From Thozetella sp. PMI_491 (lineage: Eukaryota; Ascomycota; Sordariomycetes; Chaetosphaeriales; Chaetosphaeriaceae): DNA of 64,000 nt. Position 1 is the stretch's first letter, and each line of letters begins with the position of its first letter. Below are positions 34,800 through 46,998 of the stretch, in pieces. The stretch spans positions 1,288,906-1,352,905 of the forward strand of contig MU270024.1 in the NCBI GenBank assembly GCA_021432635.1, in the 5' to 3' direction. The translations under genes and the position numbers were made by a program. The notes beneath the pieces are model-generated. The model was given only the letters and a program-made list of their open reading frames with translations. It was not told the origin of the DNA and did no database searches.

Positions 34800-36900
34800 A
34801 TGGCTCAGACATATTTTGTGTTGAGCAACCTACCATGGCAACCAAGATAGTGCAATGATACATGGCATCGCAACCACTGGTTCTCCCACCTGCCCGTCGC
34901 TAGATGATCCCCCTTTCTCGCTTGCTGGACCGACGCATTCCGCCGTGAAGCGAAGGCACAACTACGTAACCGAGATGGCAAGCACGAGGCACGAGGCTCG
35001 CTGACAATCGCTACCGGGCATCTCTGGTCTTTGTGCCTTTCGGATGCGGCAGTCGGTGGCTCAGCGCACCCGGTTTGGGTCTTCAGCACGGGACCTTGTG
35101 TAGCATCGGTGGTGGCGGGACCCTACCAAAGTTTTGGTTTGTCAGTGCTGAGGATCGCCTGGAACGTTACGCCTCGAGGCTGAGTTTGCGTGGTGCGAGG
35201 AGCGAAAACCGGGCTAGAGAACCTCCCCCCTAGGGAGCCAAACACAGAAAGCCTCGTACGGCACGCCTAAGATTTGATGGCTATGGTTGAAACGTAGGTG
35301 ATCTCCCGCTACAGGGAACAGATGCGCGCCGGGCGTGGCCCGGGCGTGAAGGGATCGTCGGGGCGCGGACTACGCCAAGCTGGAGCCCACCTGGTGGTCT
35401 CCCGACGCCGTGGCCGAGACGTGGGCCCCGGGACGGCTTGCCTAGCACACTACATAGGCCACTACCCCAGAGTATACTACTATGTCTGCACACTGGCAGG
35501 TTACAGGCCCACGTTTGCCGGTTGGATCTCCTTGATAAGAGCGTGGGAGCTAGATAGAGCATGCGCATCATTGCGAAGCGAGAAACGGGTCGGCACAACG
35601 ATGGATTGCGGAGCAGTGTCCTCTTACCGCCCGTGCATAGTCGATGGTGCCGCCTCCCCGCACAACTCTCTACCTCGCAGAGGCATAGGGCAGAGATTGA
35701 TTTGGATTGCATGCCCAACTAGGTGGCGTCCTGGTACCTGAGCGTCTCACCTTCCCGGACAGGATGGTGATAATGAAAGCGCGGGAGTCGCCTTGCGGCA
35801 AATGAGATTGCCACGGCAGACATGGCTCACATGGGCGGGGCGGGGCCTATAGGACCTTGCCAGCAAGGCTGTGTACCACACGACCACATTTGGAGCAGTC
35901 GGGCTTAGGTGCGATGCGACGCGGGGCAGAGAGAGGGAAAAAAGAGAGACAAGAGGGAGGGTTAGAGAGTGGCGTGCACACACCTGATTTCGTAAGGGGC
36001 GGCGCTCGCTAAGGGGACAGACTTTGCGAACTGCATGCGGGTACAGCCTCTGGCGCAGATGCGAGATGGGAAGTGCAGGGGGATCGCAATGCGCGCGCAC
36101 AACAGCCCCGACTTCTAGAAGGCTGCGGCGTAGCTTGGCTCCCACCCGACGTCCCGGGCCGTGACTAAAAGAAAAGGAGCAAGAAGGAAAGTAAGAAAAT
36201 AAGGCGTGGCATGGGTGCGATCCTCCTGCGGGGGTGCTGCGATGATGGACAGGTACTTTGGTAGGGGATGTGGTGGGGCTGGTGCGCAATCCCCCCCAGC
36301 GTCGCGCCGCAAGGGGGAAGAGCCAGTGGGTTGCGCTAGGTTCTAGGCCCCAGAATCGGGCCCTATACGGCACCTCTCTGGCTGCATACGGGGTCGGGGT
36401 ATACGGCGGCATGGCATACGGCACGCCCGTGCAGCTGGCTGCCTGGCAGGTGCGCCAACTGAGCAGCGCGAGTGGACTGATGGATTTGTGCGGATTAGGA
36501 AACTACTACTACGCGCCCCTGTCCTTGGGTCGTGCCTCCCGGTGCTCCCCCTTCCAATGTTCCCAACGCTCCCAATGCCCCTAGGGTTACATTTCGCTGT
36601 GGTCGACTGTTCCCCTCCTGGTCGTAGCGGCGCACCTGGCCACCTGCCAAGCCTGCCGTTTTCGATCCTGCATGCCATGTTGATGACGGGGAGGCCTGTC
36701 GACGGGATGGATCATGCGTCCCTCTGCCGACTCGGCCTCGCGCCGGCCGTATTCGCCCACACGGGCGCCGTGAACGACGAAAAAGGGATATATGTCTTAC
36801 GGCCTGCCCTCGAAAACCTCTCCCTTCACTCTCGCCATCCCCACGCCTCAGCTCGCCCATCCCCGCCCTTCCTTCGGTGTCCATCTGCAAATCCGTCATC
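34800..36900. other. Intergenic, no gene seen
   Basis: Overlapping open frames in GC-rich DNA, including a 225-residue Arg/Ser/Pro-rich one on the minus strand (36424-35747), without any family signature. The last few hundred bases are pyrimidine-rich and are probably the promoter and leader of the GH16 gene at 36901. Confidence 0.45.
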
Positions 36901-38134
36901 ATGGCTCGTCTTGCTCAGCTCACAGCCGCCGCGCTGCTCTCCACCTCGGCCAACGCTTACACCCTGGTGCGCAACTATGCCGGCGACAACTTCACCAACG
37001 GGTTCGACTTCCGGACTGTGAGCTAGCACCCTCCCATCGCCCCTGGGCCTTCCTTGGCTGTGGGTCCCCTCGAGACGGTGTGCTGACTCCTCGCAGGCTG
37101 CCGACTACCCCGGCAGCGGCGACCCGACCAACGGCTTCGTCAACTATGTCAGCAAGTCCGCGGCCACTAGCGCGGGCCTCGTCAAGGTGGTCAACGGCCA
37201 GGTCTACCTCGGCGCCGACAGCACCAAGACCGTGTCGACGTCGGCGCAGGGCCGTGACAGCATCCGCCTGGAGTCCAAGGAGAGCTTCACCAACGGTCTC
37301 CTAATCGCCGACATCGCCCACATGCCCGGCAATTCCTGCGGCGTCTGGCCCGCCTTGTATGTGTTCCTGGGCGTGTCCGGTGCGGTGCGAGAGCTAACGT
37401 TGGGCGGGCAGCTGGACCTACAACTTCGATGAGGACCCGTATGGCGAGATCGACATCATCGAGGGCATCATGCACCAGTCCAACAACGTCGTGTCTCTGC
37501 ACACGTGCGGCACGTGCTCGTTCAACCTGGGCGGCACCGACCCCCGCGACGACTGCAACCTGGGTGGTGAGTCGGGCGGATGCTCGGATGACGTTGCGAC
37601 CAACTAGTAAGTTGCACCTCGTCCCCCATGTTGATGTCGTGACTGACGTAAGGACCGCAGCGATGGGTGCGGCAACACCACCCCCGGTCCCTCGTTCGGT
37701 GATTCCTTCAACAACGCCGGAGGCGGCGTGTACGCCACTCTGATCGACTCCACGGCCGTCAAGATCTGGCAGTTCAGCCGGACCCAGATCCCCGCCGACA
37801 TCACGAGCGGCAACCCCAACCCGTCGGGCTGGTCGGCGCCGTTTGTGACCTTCACTAGCGGCAGCTCGTGCAACGTGGCCAAGTACTTCAAGAAGCAGAC
37901 CATCGTGAGTTCCCACGAACACTGACACAGCCCATGGCACGTCACCGGCCCGCTAACACGTCTCCCTAGATCATCAACACCGACTTCTGCGGCTCCAACA
38001 TTGACCAGGATACGTGGAACAGTGACAGGACGTGCAAGGCGGCGGCCAAGGACTGCAAGACCTATGTGGCCCAGAACCCCAGTGCGTTTGCCAGCGCGTA
38101 CTGGCTGTTCAACTCGATCAAGCTCTACCAGTGA
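36901..38134 (+). CDS. Secreted GH16 endo-beta-1,3(4)-glucanase (laminarinase-type)
   Basis: Five exons: 36901-37017, 37097-37356, 37412-37606, 37661-37904 and 37970-38134, giving 326 residues. All four introns are GT-AG and 54-79 bp. A signal peptide (residues 1-19, ending ANA) precedes TLVRNYAGDNFTNGFDF. GH16 enzymes of this branch cleave beta-1,3 or mixed-linkage glucan. The catalytic motif GEIDIIEG carries Glu138, Asp140 and Glu143, after the typical CGVWPAFWTYN. Several Cys residues in the second half would form disulphides. No carbohydrate-binding module and no GPI tail are seen (it ends FNSIKLYQ). It is a separate branch from the Crh-type GH16 at 22127. Confidence 0.93.
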
Positions 38135-39424
38135 GCGCGCTCCGCCGCCCGCCGGGCGCGAGAGCGATATCCCTGGCGCATAGGAGCTTATCTTCCGCCG
38201 TATATATATATAGTCATGCGTGTACATGCCTGTCGTAGCAACAATCATATCCTTTTGTCTATCCAGAATGCAGATGGTCTCCGGAAGCTCGGCATGAAGC
38301 TCCGTTTGGCTCCCGTCGCCTTGCCGAGTGATGAGTGTAGCTTACCTTAGATGAACACACTAGCCTGACAGAACCTGGAGGACCCACCACTTAGGGGCAC
38401 CGGTCTACCAGGCGAATCGGACCGTGGACATATAAGTACTGGTATCTCAGCGTCTGTGGCGGCTGGTCTGCATTGATCAGTCTGTTACTAGAGGAACCCT
38501 GAAGAGAGTGAATCAGGCTGGGAGCGAAGGTTGCATTTAGGTAGGATATGGGAAAGTTTTTTCGGGTCTGGGGCAACGAAATTCCTACCATGTGCATGCA
38601 ATTTTGTGGCAGCTTATCCTGTCTAGGCGAGATCGGTATCGAGTGCATCGGAGCCATGTTTATCTCCCCTATCGAAGAACCCTTAGGTAAGGACAGATCA
38701 TAAAAGGGGCAGGTGTCGTTACCAGTGATGGCTGCGATGCTTCGCACGTTGTCAGGTGTCAGGTGGGCCCTAGTGGATGCGCCAAGAACACTCCGCCCGG
38801 TTCCAAGGCTTAGCCAGCCCTTGGCTCGGGCTCTGGGGTATCGGTCCCGGCAGAGGCGGCACAGAAGGAAATACCGGGGCTCTGGGGAGCTTCTAGTCGC
38901 CCTCGTCCGACATGCCGGGGAATGCCACAGTCTTGGACCACAACGCGTCGTCGATGTTCGGCTCAGCGGCGCTGCACGACATCCGATTTCTCTCTGATTA
39001 ATTGCCAGTCCCAGAGAGCAAACGAGACAAGAACAGACCCTGCATTGGCCAAGCCTATGCGCCTCCTCTCGGGTCCACCCCCAGTCACGAGTTTACGTTT
39101 TTCATGCCGAGCGACGTCATCCGGCCCCTAGTTGCTATCCCCTGACTGCCACTGTCGAGGGCCTCGTGTCCAGTACTGCACCGGTGCCAATCCGAACCAG
39201 GGAAAAAAAAAAAAAAGGAAAGATAACCACTACCTCAGACAGCAGCCCATTCAAATTGAGTCTGCCACTCCCATCCTCCCCTCGCCCTCCCCCTCGCACG
39301 GGCCGGTTTCCGTTCCTTCCTCATTGGCGTCGAATCGACCTCCCTTTTCCGCCTTCCTTCCCTGGCTGGCCAGCGACACGACGCTTCCCTCCTTCCGCGC
39401 CGGCTCTCGCGATTGCTGCCAACC
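38135..39424. other. Intergenic region upstream of the DMT transporter
   Basis: No gene was recognised. The right part (about 39190-39420) is CT-rich on the plus strand with an A-run at about 39203, typical of a fungal promoter and leader. Confidence 0.5.
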
Positions 39425-40924
39425 ATGGGCGACCGACCCTCCTTCTTCCGATCCGACACGGGCCGCTCCGGCACGCCTCTGCTTTACGCGCCGGATGCCG
39501 CCGCCGACGACGCCGAGCGTGGCCGCACAGCATACGGTGGTGGTGGTGGCAGCCGGCGAACGAGCCCCCTCCCTCCGATCGGAGACGGACCGAAACTCGT
39601 CGCCCGCGCGACGGGTGCGGCGGCGAGCGCGGTGGAGAGGCCAACCTTCTCCCGCCGGCGAACCATGCGGTCTCGGTCGCCCGCGACCAACGCGCGCCTC
39701 GCCGCTCGCAAGAAGTACACGTACGCGGCCATCTTCCTCGTGGTCAGCCTGGTGTCGTTTACGGTGCAGACGGAGCTGGCGTCCTACATCCAGCACGACC
39801 TCGGCTGGGATAAGGCCTACTGCATGCTCTACCTGACGCACGGGTCCTGGTCGCTGCTGTGGCCGACGCAGCTTATGATTCTGCGGCTGCAGAAGCGTGA
39901 CATGCCCTGGCCGACCTTCTGGCGCCGACATGTGTGGCTGCTGCGCACGACGGGGCAGATGGTAGAGCGACAGGACCTCGAGTTGCCCCGCGGGCCCTAT
40001 GCGCGCTCGCCGCTGCCGTACCTGCTGAAGACGACGGCCTTCATCACCATCTCCCTCACCGTCGCCGGCCTCAGCTGGTACGTGGCCGTCAACAAGACGA
40101 CGCCCAGCGACCTGACAGCCATCTACAACTGCAGCGCCTTCTTCGCCTACGCCTTCAGCGTGCCGCTTCTCAAGGAGCGCCTGCGTCTGGACAAGAGCGT
40201 GGCCGTCGCCATCGCCATTGCCGGCGTGCTGGTGGTCGCGTACGGCGACACCAAGGAGACGGGCACGCCGCCGCCGAGCGGCTCCCCCGCGGCCCCCCCG
40301 AACATGGCCCTCGGCCTCTCTGGGGACAACCTAGTTGTCGGCCGCCAGGAAGAGGAGCTAGACAGCGAGACGCGCTTCCTCGGCAACATGATCATCGGCG
40401 GCGGGTCGGTATTGTATGGGCTGTACGAGGTGCTCTACAAACGCTATGCCTGCCCCCCTGAGGGCACATCGCCCGGGCGGGGCATGATCTTCGCCAATGC
40501 CTTCGGCAGCCTGATCGGCGCCTTCACACTGCTTGTGCTCTGGGTCCCGCTGCCCATCTTGCACGTGCTGGGGTGGGAGACGTTTGAGCTGCCGACGGGC
40601 TACACGGCGTGGCTGCTGTTCATCAGCGTGGTTATGAACGCCACGTTCGCGGGCTCCTTCCTAGTGCTGATCAGCCTGACGAGCCCCGTGCTGAGCTCGG
40701 TCGCGGCGCTGCTGACCATCTTCATCGTGGCTATTGTGGATTGGATGTGGACCGGGGTCCCGCTCAGCGGCGCTGCTGTTTTCGGTGGCTGCCTCATCAT
40801 CTTCGCCTTCGCCATGCTGAGCTGGAGCACCTGGCGGGAGATGGCCGAGGACGAGCGGCGGAAGGAGGTAGACATGCGGGACAGCGACGACAACGCGAGC
40901 GAGGACAGCGAGTTCGAAGAGTAG
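39425..40924 (+). CDS. DMT/EamA-type solute transporter, vacuolar-membrane type
   Basis: A single exon of 499 residues from the ATG at 39425 (context AACCATGGG). An in-frame ATG 12 bp upstream has a poorer context. The first roughly 95 residues are polar and Arg-rich. About ten hydrophobic helices follow, beginning TYAAIFLVVSLVSFTVQTE. The IYNCSAFFAYAFSVPLLKERL stretch and the following AIAIAGVLVVAYGD are the EamA repeat signature. The second repeat includes FAGSFLVLISLTSPVLSSVAALLTIF. The tail is acidic (DSDDNASEDSEFEE). Fungal relatives include YML018C/THI74-like proteins of the vacuole. The substrate is unknown and cannot be read from sequence. Confidence 0.85.
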   Translation: MGDRPSFFRSDTGRSGTPLLYAPDAAADDAERGRTAYGGGGGSRRTSPLPPIGDGPKLVARATGAAASAVERPTFSRRRTMRSRSPATNARLAARKKYTYAAIFLVVSLVSFTVQTELASYIQHDLGWDKAYCMLYLTHGSWSLLWPTQLMILRLQKRDMPWPTFWRRHVWLLRTTGQMVERQDLELPRGPYARSPLPYLLKTTAFITISLTVAGLSWYVAVNKTTPSDLTAIYNCSAFFAYAFSVPLLKERLRLDKSVAVAIAIAGVLVVAYGDTKETGTPPPSGSPAAPPNMALGLSGDNLVVGRQEEELDSETRFLGNMIIGGGSVLYGLYEVLYKRYACPPEGTSPGRGMIFANAFGSLIGAFTLLVLWVPLPILHVLGWETFELPTGYTAWLLFISVVMNATFAGSFLVLISLTSPVLSSVAALLTIFIVAIVDWMWTGVPLSGAAVFGGCLIIFAFAMLSWSTWREMAEDERRKEVDMRDSDDNASEDSEFEE

Positions 40925-41360
40925 ATACGGGCCTCCCCGAGGGCGAGCCGGTGTGTAATGGCTTTCCACGGGTGAGACGATAGAGGCTACAGGGGTCCGC
41001 ACAGGCGTTTGAGACCGTGAGGTGCTGCCGCATATAGAAGGCAGCGTGCTTTTTGGGTATACTAAGCCGGAGCCACTTGGACGCATATCGGCGGCGTTGG
41101 CGTTCACATTCAGGCAGGGGCCATGGGTACATTTTGGGTTGCATCTTTGGTGTGGGCTAGAAGCTTGCCCCCGTCTAGAAGCTTAAACAATGGCAACGGC
41201 TGGGGAAGGCATGCCAACTAGCGCATGTCCCTCCGAAAGCCATACCCCTACAACGGGGCTATGCAGCAGCATGTCCCAGCGGAATGTCTCTAGTAACACA
41301 AGTTCTCTCTGTTCCGCAAATGACTGACCCCATTATGCCCCCTGATTGGTACCCTGCCCT
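40925..41360. other. Short intergenic region between convergent genes
   Basis: 3' flanks of the transporter gene and of the F-box gene. Nothing else was recognised. Confidence 0.6.
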
Positions 41361-43242
41361 CTACCAAGGATCGTAATGGTCCTCCCAGTCGTTGTTATCC
41401 AGCACGGCGCCCACGACGCCCTCCCATGTCGTCGTCAGGGCATGTACGCCGGGTATCCCCGTGTCCACTACAGTAACATCGACTTCTACCTCTATTGCAT
41501 TATCCCAATCGCCCGCCCCTGCGCCATATTGGTGCGCCGGGGAGTAAGGGAGATGGGCCGTCCCGCTGAATGCTAAGCGCTCTAGTTTGTCCTGGCTTTT
41601 TGTTACCTAGTCAGTTCGAAAGCGGCGTAGAAGCAAACCGAGGCAAAAGGGGGGGAGCCCCCCTTAGAGTGCAGAGTTAACTCGAGGTATGAGGTACTTA
41701 CAAGATCTCGAAGCTGCCGCCCTCGGCATCGGAGGCTACTTCGTCGGCCGGCTCGCTCTGGCTGTCCGAGGAACTGGAGCGCTGCGACTGAGGCGCCCGT
41801 ACAAAGACGCCCTCGCGCTCCACACGCCAGCCGGTCCGGCTCATTCGGACGTATTGCACAGCCATGTCCCAGGCATCCTTGTCAGCCGCGTCGCCGCTCT
41901 CAAACTCGCGGAGGTTCCTCCAGTTGCGCGTGTGGGCGCCGCCGGCGCCGGCGAAGCCGTCGCCAAACTCCTCCATGTCATTCTCGTGGGCCGAGCCGGT
42001 CAGCAGCTCCCGCATGACCATACTGTAGCAAGTGTTGCGCTCCATCCACAGGTCCGACGTGAGCACGTTACGCATCTCCTCGGGGTTCTGCAGGATGTCG
42101 TTTCGGGGTACAAGCTGGACGAAGAGCCGGTCGAGTGGTGGCAGCGAGCGTACTAGCGTGTTGAAATGTGAAGAGAGGGGAAAGATAGCTACATAGGCGA
42201 GACTGCGGATGGTGGAGGGGATGAGTGGCCGGTCGTTGGGGAACTCCTCGGCGCCGAGCAGCGCGCCGAGGATGGAGGGCGGGCGCTTCAGGAAGAACTC
42301 GTAAGTTTTGTAGACGCGCGTGGAGGAGCCCTCGTTGAGCAGGATCGAGGTCCACGGCCGGATCGTGAAGAGGTTGCAGGGGACCCGCTTCATGCCCCTA
42401 TTATTACACTGCACCTTTTCCGTCGACGCCCTCTGCCTCAAGCCAGGTGCCGAGTCCGAGCTGTCGCCCGCCGGCGCGCTCTCCAGAGCCCTTTCTACCG
42501 TTGCACGTGCGGATCCTTTGCCGGATTCCCGTGAAATCGAGAGGACGTGGCATTGGTCCTTGAAGCTCCAAGAATCGCCCAAGAAGAGCATACGGGAGAG
42601 CAGGCTTGCGAGGATCCGCGGGGACGCGATAATGTTGAGCTGCCGCGGGTCCATCAACCCGAATAGCATCTCCCACACCCAATTGTTCTGCTCATTATAC
42701 GTGGCCGCCCGCGTGGCGATGTCTGGGTGGCGCGTCTCCTCGCCTTGGTCGGACCGGTTGTCGAACAGATCGCCGTGGCGCGACGACGAGCCCGAGGTGC
42801 TGCCCATCGCGCTGCGGGCGCTAGAGAAGGTGGGGGCGTCAGGAGAGCTGCCGGCCTCGGCGAGTCGCCACATGCCCTGCAGACTGTCGCTGACCATGAG
42901 GGTTAGAGACTCAACATGGCGGCCGAGGTCGTTCGCGCGGAGGAAGGCCAGCGGTGGCAACGCGGCGACGGGGTCCGACTCCTGGGCCGGCTCGACCGCC
43001 AGCAGGTCCCAGCGATCAAAGGACCACTGGACGTGACGGAAGAGGACGGGCAGGGAGATGGCACGCCATCGTCGGCTGACGAGCGAGAGGTTCTTGAGGT
43101 CCTGGTGCTCGCTTCGGAGCAGGTGCGGCTCGGGCTGGTCGTGCAGCCGGGACGTGGACGGTGGGGGCTCGGTCAGGTAGCTGAAGATCTGGGCGAGGAG
43201 CTCCGTCGGGAGCGAGTCGATGGTGACGGGCTCGCCCTCCAT
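41361..43242 (-). CDS. F-box protein, two exons
   Basis: Exons 43242-41702 and 41565-41361, giving 581 residues. The first exon alone appears to stop at TAA just after SFEI, but that stop is part of a GTAAGT donor. A 136-bp intron with a CAG acceptor leads to a clearly coding last exon (AHQYGAGAGDWDNAIEVEV, ending DNNDWEDHYDPW). F-box proteins recruit substrates to SCF ubiquitin ligases through Skp1. The F-box sits at about residues 8-65 (IDSLPTELLAQIFSYL, then LKNLSLVSRRWRAISLPVLF). The middle holds a Ser-rich linker (residues about 130-165). No WD40 or leucine-rich repeats are obvious, so the substrate-binding part is of unknown type. Confidence 0.85.
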
Positions 43243-44665
43243 GGCAGAAGGCGGTGCCGTTGTTTACTCTACAGGCAGAGCGTGCGGGGAGGACAAAATC
43301 CGAAGAGGTGAGCTGCCCGCACTCACTCGGCCGATAGGTACGCCGCGGGCTTGTGGCGAACACGGAGTTCGGAGATGTGATGTCACCGAGACGCGCAGTG
43401 CTGCTGGCTGCTCCTGGCTCTTGCTCGGCGTGTGCCTCCGATCTAGGGACGTCTCAATGGAGTTCGAAAACGGATCGCTGGAGCGCGTGGAGGATTAAAG
43501 TTGGACTGGCTTGGCTGGCAGCCCGTGCAGCTCTATCATGCATGTTCCGGGATGTTTCAACAAACGAAGGGGCCGCATGATGGCGGGGTGAGGATCGGTA
43601 TCATGATGCATGGACTCCACAGTGGGCGGCTAAGAGCACGAGCCGGTTCGTGCCCGTCATAACAGTTACGTCAGCAGAGGGAGGTTCCTTCCGTTTGCTG
43701 TTGGTTAGTGGAACGCTGCCTGGCCTAACAGAAGACTGCACCGCTGTACCTTACTTACGGAGCACCGTACTGTACAATATCTCGGGCCCATGCCCGCTGT
43801 TGGCTGCTGTAAGCTACCCATAGCACGAGTGTCTTCACCAAATAACCAATCCGAGGAATTGCAGAGATGGTCTTGGCTTGATAGAGAGCTGCAATGACCT
43901 AGATTCTCGCATGCGCTCCCCTGTGCCCCCGCCCCGCTCATCAGCTCGGGTGGAATGCAGGAACGCAATCGTTGTGAATCTGCCAGCGATTGGGTTCGTC
44001 TCGTCCCGGATATGATAGCTCGCTAGGGACAAAGCAAGAGCTTGACTCATGATTCAGGGCCTCAGGTCTTCACCAGAAGCACCCCGGGACAACCCCAAGC
44101 CCTTTTTACCCAATTACCGACATAGACCGTTGCTTTCTGGGGTTCATCGCATGCCGTTGTCAGCTCTGACAAAGTATGGTTCGGTGGCCAACGGCTGCGG
44201 GGTGCTGAGCGCCTCGACCGCGGCCGCGTCGCAACCCCGCTTGTTGTCCGCCGCTCCGTGGCCCTGCCGGCCGGAAACGGCAAAATGCGTCGCTTGGAGC
44301 TCCTATGCACCATGCAGGGTTTCTACGGGCGCCTCCCTGGTAGGCTGGCTGTCAATGGTAGCCCAGTACGATCGTCCCCCGCGCGACGAGTGTCTAGGGG
44401 CATCCTGCGTTTATTAGCCTCCCACCAAGCGGTCATGCGTGCCTGGCTATGCAGGTTGGTGGATCAGCCAGTGGTAGTAGCATCGGAGCTGCCTGTGAGG
44501 AATGGTACGAGCAAGTATATTGCCTTGTTCCCCTCATCCGACCCCTCTCTCTTGCTCGTCATGTATTCTCCGCGTCCTTAGTATCTTGCCTCTCTCGCAA
44601 GAAGATAGTTCATAGTTCGCTGCCCTACTTTCACCAGAAAAGCAATCCTCAGTCGAGTGCTAGCC
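43243..44665. promoter_or_regulatory. Divergent intergenic region, F-box and MetE-like genes
   Basis: No coding sequence was recognised. The 1.4 kb must contain the promoters of both flanking genes, which point away from each other. Confidence 0.5.
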
Positions 44666-46076
44666 ATGGCGACCAAGAATCACCAGCGCCCGCCGTTCCG
44701 CGCCGAGCACATGGGCTCCCTCCTCCGACCGAAGGACATCTCAGAGAAGCGGGTGGAAATGGATGAGAAGAAGGCCGTCGACATCACTGAAGACCCAGAG
44801 CTGCGCAAGATCGAAGACCATGCTATCGACGAGATCGTTAAGGCCCAGCTCGATATCGGGTATCATGGCGTCACCGACGGCGAATACCGACGCCATCAAT
44901 TCTGGGGCACTTTCTTCCCCGGCCTCGAAGGCTTCGAAGAGATTCAGAACCCTCCCCTGGACATGTTCCGCCTCTATGTACCGGACTTGGCTGCCTTCAG
45001 TGCGCCTCCCCTTGCCTTCTCTTTGCTTCCCTGCCGATTGTGCCGTCGCTGACACCATGTGTCCCCAGCCGAGGCCGGACACAAGCCGGGCGAATCCATC
45101 GTTTGCACAGGCAAGATCAAACACAAGGGCAGCACCTATCTGCACCAATGGAACTACTTGAAGAGCCTCCTGTCGCCGGAGCAGGTCAAGGAGGCCAAGC
45201 TGACCCTCCCCGCGCCTGAATGGTACCACTTGCGATACCAAGCCGGCCGTGCCTATCTAAAGGACGTCTACGCCAACGATGATGAGTACTTTGCTGACAT
45301 TGCAGCGGCCTACCGCACCGAGCTCAAGGTGCTTTACGAAGCAGGCGTTCGAAACGTGACCATCGATGATCCGAACCTGGCGTGTAAGTGAAGCCGACCC
45401 AAGCCGGCACTTAGCTGATCCCCTTCTCCACTTCCCCACACTGTAACCCCGCGTCTCTCCGGAAGCAAAATTCGGGGTCCATAGTGCCTACGGCTGACAC
45501 ATCCCCTCTGAAGACTTCTGCTCCGAGAAGATGCTGGACGGCTTCAAAGCCGCAGGCGAGGACTCGGACGCACTGCTCGACAGCTATGTCAAGCTATACA
45601 ACGACTGCCTCGAGGGCCGCCCGGATGACCTGCACGTGGGTATCCACCTCTGCCGCGGGAACTTTGCCTACAGCCGGCACTTCAGCGAGGGCGGCTACGA
45701 CCGCGTGGCCACCAAGCTGTTCCGCGAGATCAACGCCGACACGTACTTCCTCGAGTACGACACGGAGCGCGCGGGCGGGTTTGAGCCGCTGGAGCAGCTG
45801 CCGCCGCACAAGAACGTGATCCTGGGTGTCATCACGAGCAAGTTCCCTGAGCTGGAGGACCTGGACGAGATGAAGGCGCGTGTCTTCCAGGCCGCCGACT
45901 TCGTGGCGCGCGGCGCCGGCCAGACGCGCGAGGAGGCGCTGAAGCGGCTCGGCGTGAGCCCGCAATGCGGCTTCGCGAGCCACCACCTGGGCAACTCGGT
46001 CACGCGGGACGACATGATTGCCAAGCTGAAGCTCGTGCGGGCGCTGGCCGACCAGATCTGGCCGGGCGAGCCCTGA
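44666..46076 (+). CDS. MetE-like methyltransferase (cobalamin-independent methionine synthase C-terminal family)
   Basis: Three exons: 44666-44999, 45069-45383 and 45514-46076, giving 403 residues. Intron 1 uses GTGCGC/CAG. Intron 2 uses GTAAGT and an AAG acceptor that restores the family segment DPNLAYFCSEKML. The fold is the C-terminal catalytic barrel of methionine synthase MetE, found alone in YxjG-like proteins that move methyl groups to thiols. The zinc ligands are visible: His261 and Cys263 in HLCRGN, Glu297 in FLEYD and Cys368 in PQCGFAS. The N-terminal folate half of full MetE is absent, as usual for this subfamily. The methyl donor is unknown. A decayed copy of the last roughly 130 coding bases plus 3' UTR lies at 48836. 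Confidence 0.9.
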
Positions 46077-46998
46077 GGTGCGGACAGCTGCTATTGCAGG
46101 GGGCGAAGGGAGGAATTAAACAAAATAGGTGAAGAAAAACTACCTGTACTATGGAAAAGAGGAGAAAGGTAAATAAAAAACAAAAATGGCCTGAGAATTC
46201 GCTCGCCTTTAATTGTGTTCCCGCGGCAATTTCCTCTGGTCGCAGCCTATAACAGGGAAGAAATACGGCACTTGCAGAGGATCCGCAAGCCTCCGTAGCG
46301 CCTCCTCTATCCGTTCAGGGACGGTCGTGTCACGAACATTCGTGTTATATCTAGCCGGGCAGTCCAGCTCTCGCCGAGATCAACCCATTCGGAATCATTT
46401 ACGTCAGGCGTCTCGTTAGGCTATTTTATCGACATAGCTCGCACAGGTCCTTGCCACGTGCCGTTACAGAATAATAGCGAGTTCGATATCCCAGTGGGTC
46501 GGTCTGATTGCTTACAGTGCAATGGCCCTAACGACGCAGAAAGGGAGGACAAGGTTATAGAATCGCATCTAGATCAACTAGTAGCCAAGTAATAGCGTTA
46601 TATTGATCTAACGAACACATGTGCACTTGGTATCCTTTGGCCACGCGCGGGGCCAAGAGAAAATATAGTGGATGAGTATGGGATTATTCTCCTCTAGGGA
46701 GTTGCCACTGAAGGGTAGCTGAAACATGGAAGCTCCTGCGCGAAAAGTATGCTGGGCAATCGCTGGCTGGAACTTGGCTGCCTAGTTGCGGCGCAGTGCT
46801 CTCGTTCGATCCAGGATCGAGTACGGGTTAAAGATGCGGCACAGGCAGGGGTTTTGGCTTAGATATGGCGCGTGCACGGCGATACAAGTTAAAGCAGCTT
46901 AACTGCATGATGGCTCCGATTATCGGCTAGACTTGCTGATCCCAACAAGTGTCGGCTGCCTTGTGAATCCTTCTACCCTTCAACATATCTCCTATGCC
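46077..46998. other. 3' UTR of MetE-like gene and upstream region of F-box gene
   Basis: The first roughly 170 bases (46077-46245), with an A-rich patch at about 46120-46190, are the segment duplicated at 48961-49135. The rest shows no gene. A frame extension of the next gene starts at an earlier ATG at 46933. Confidence 0.55.

Noticed and set aside
35747..36424. A 225-residue minus-strand frame
   Set aside because: Arg/Ser/Pro-rich, no motif, typical of chance frames in GC-rich DNA.
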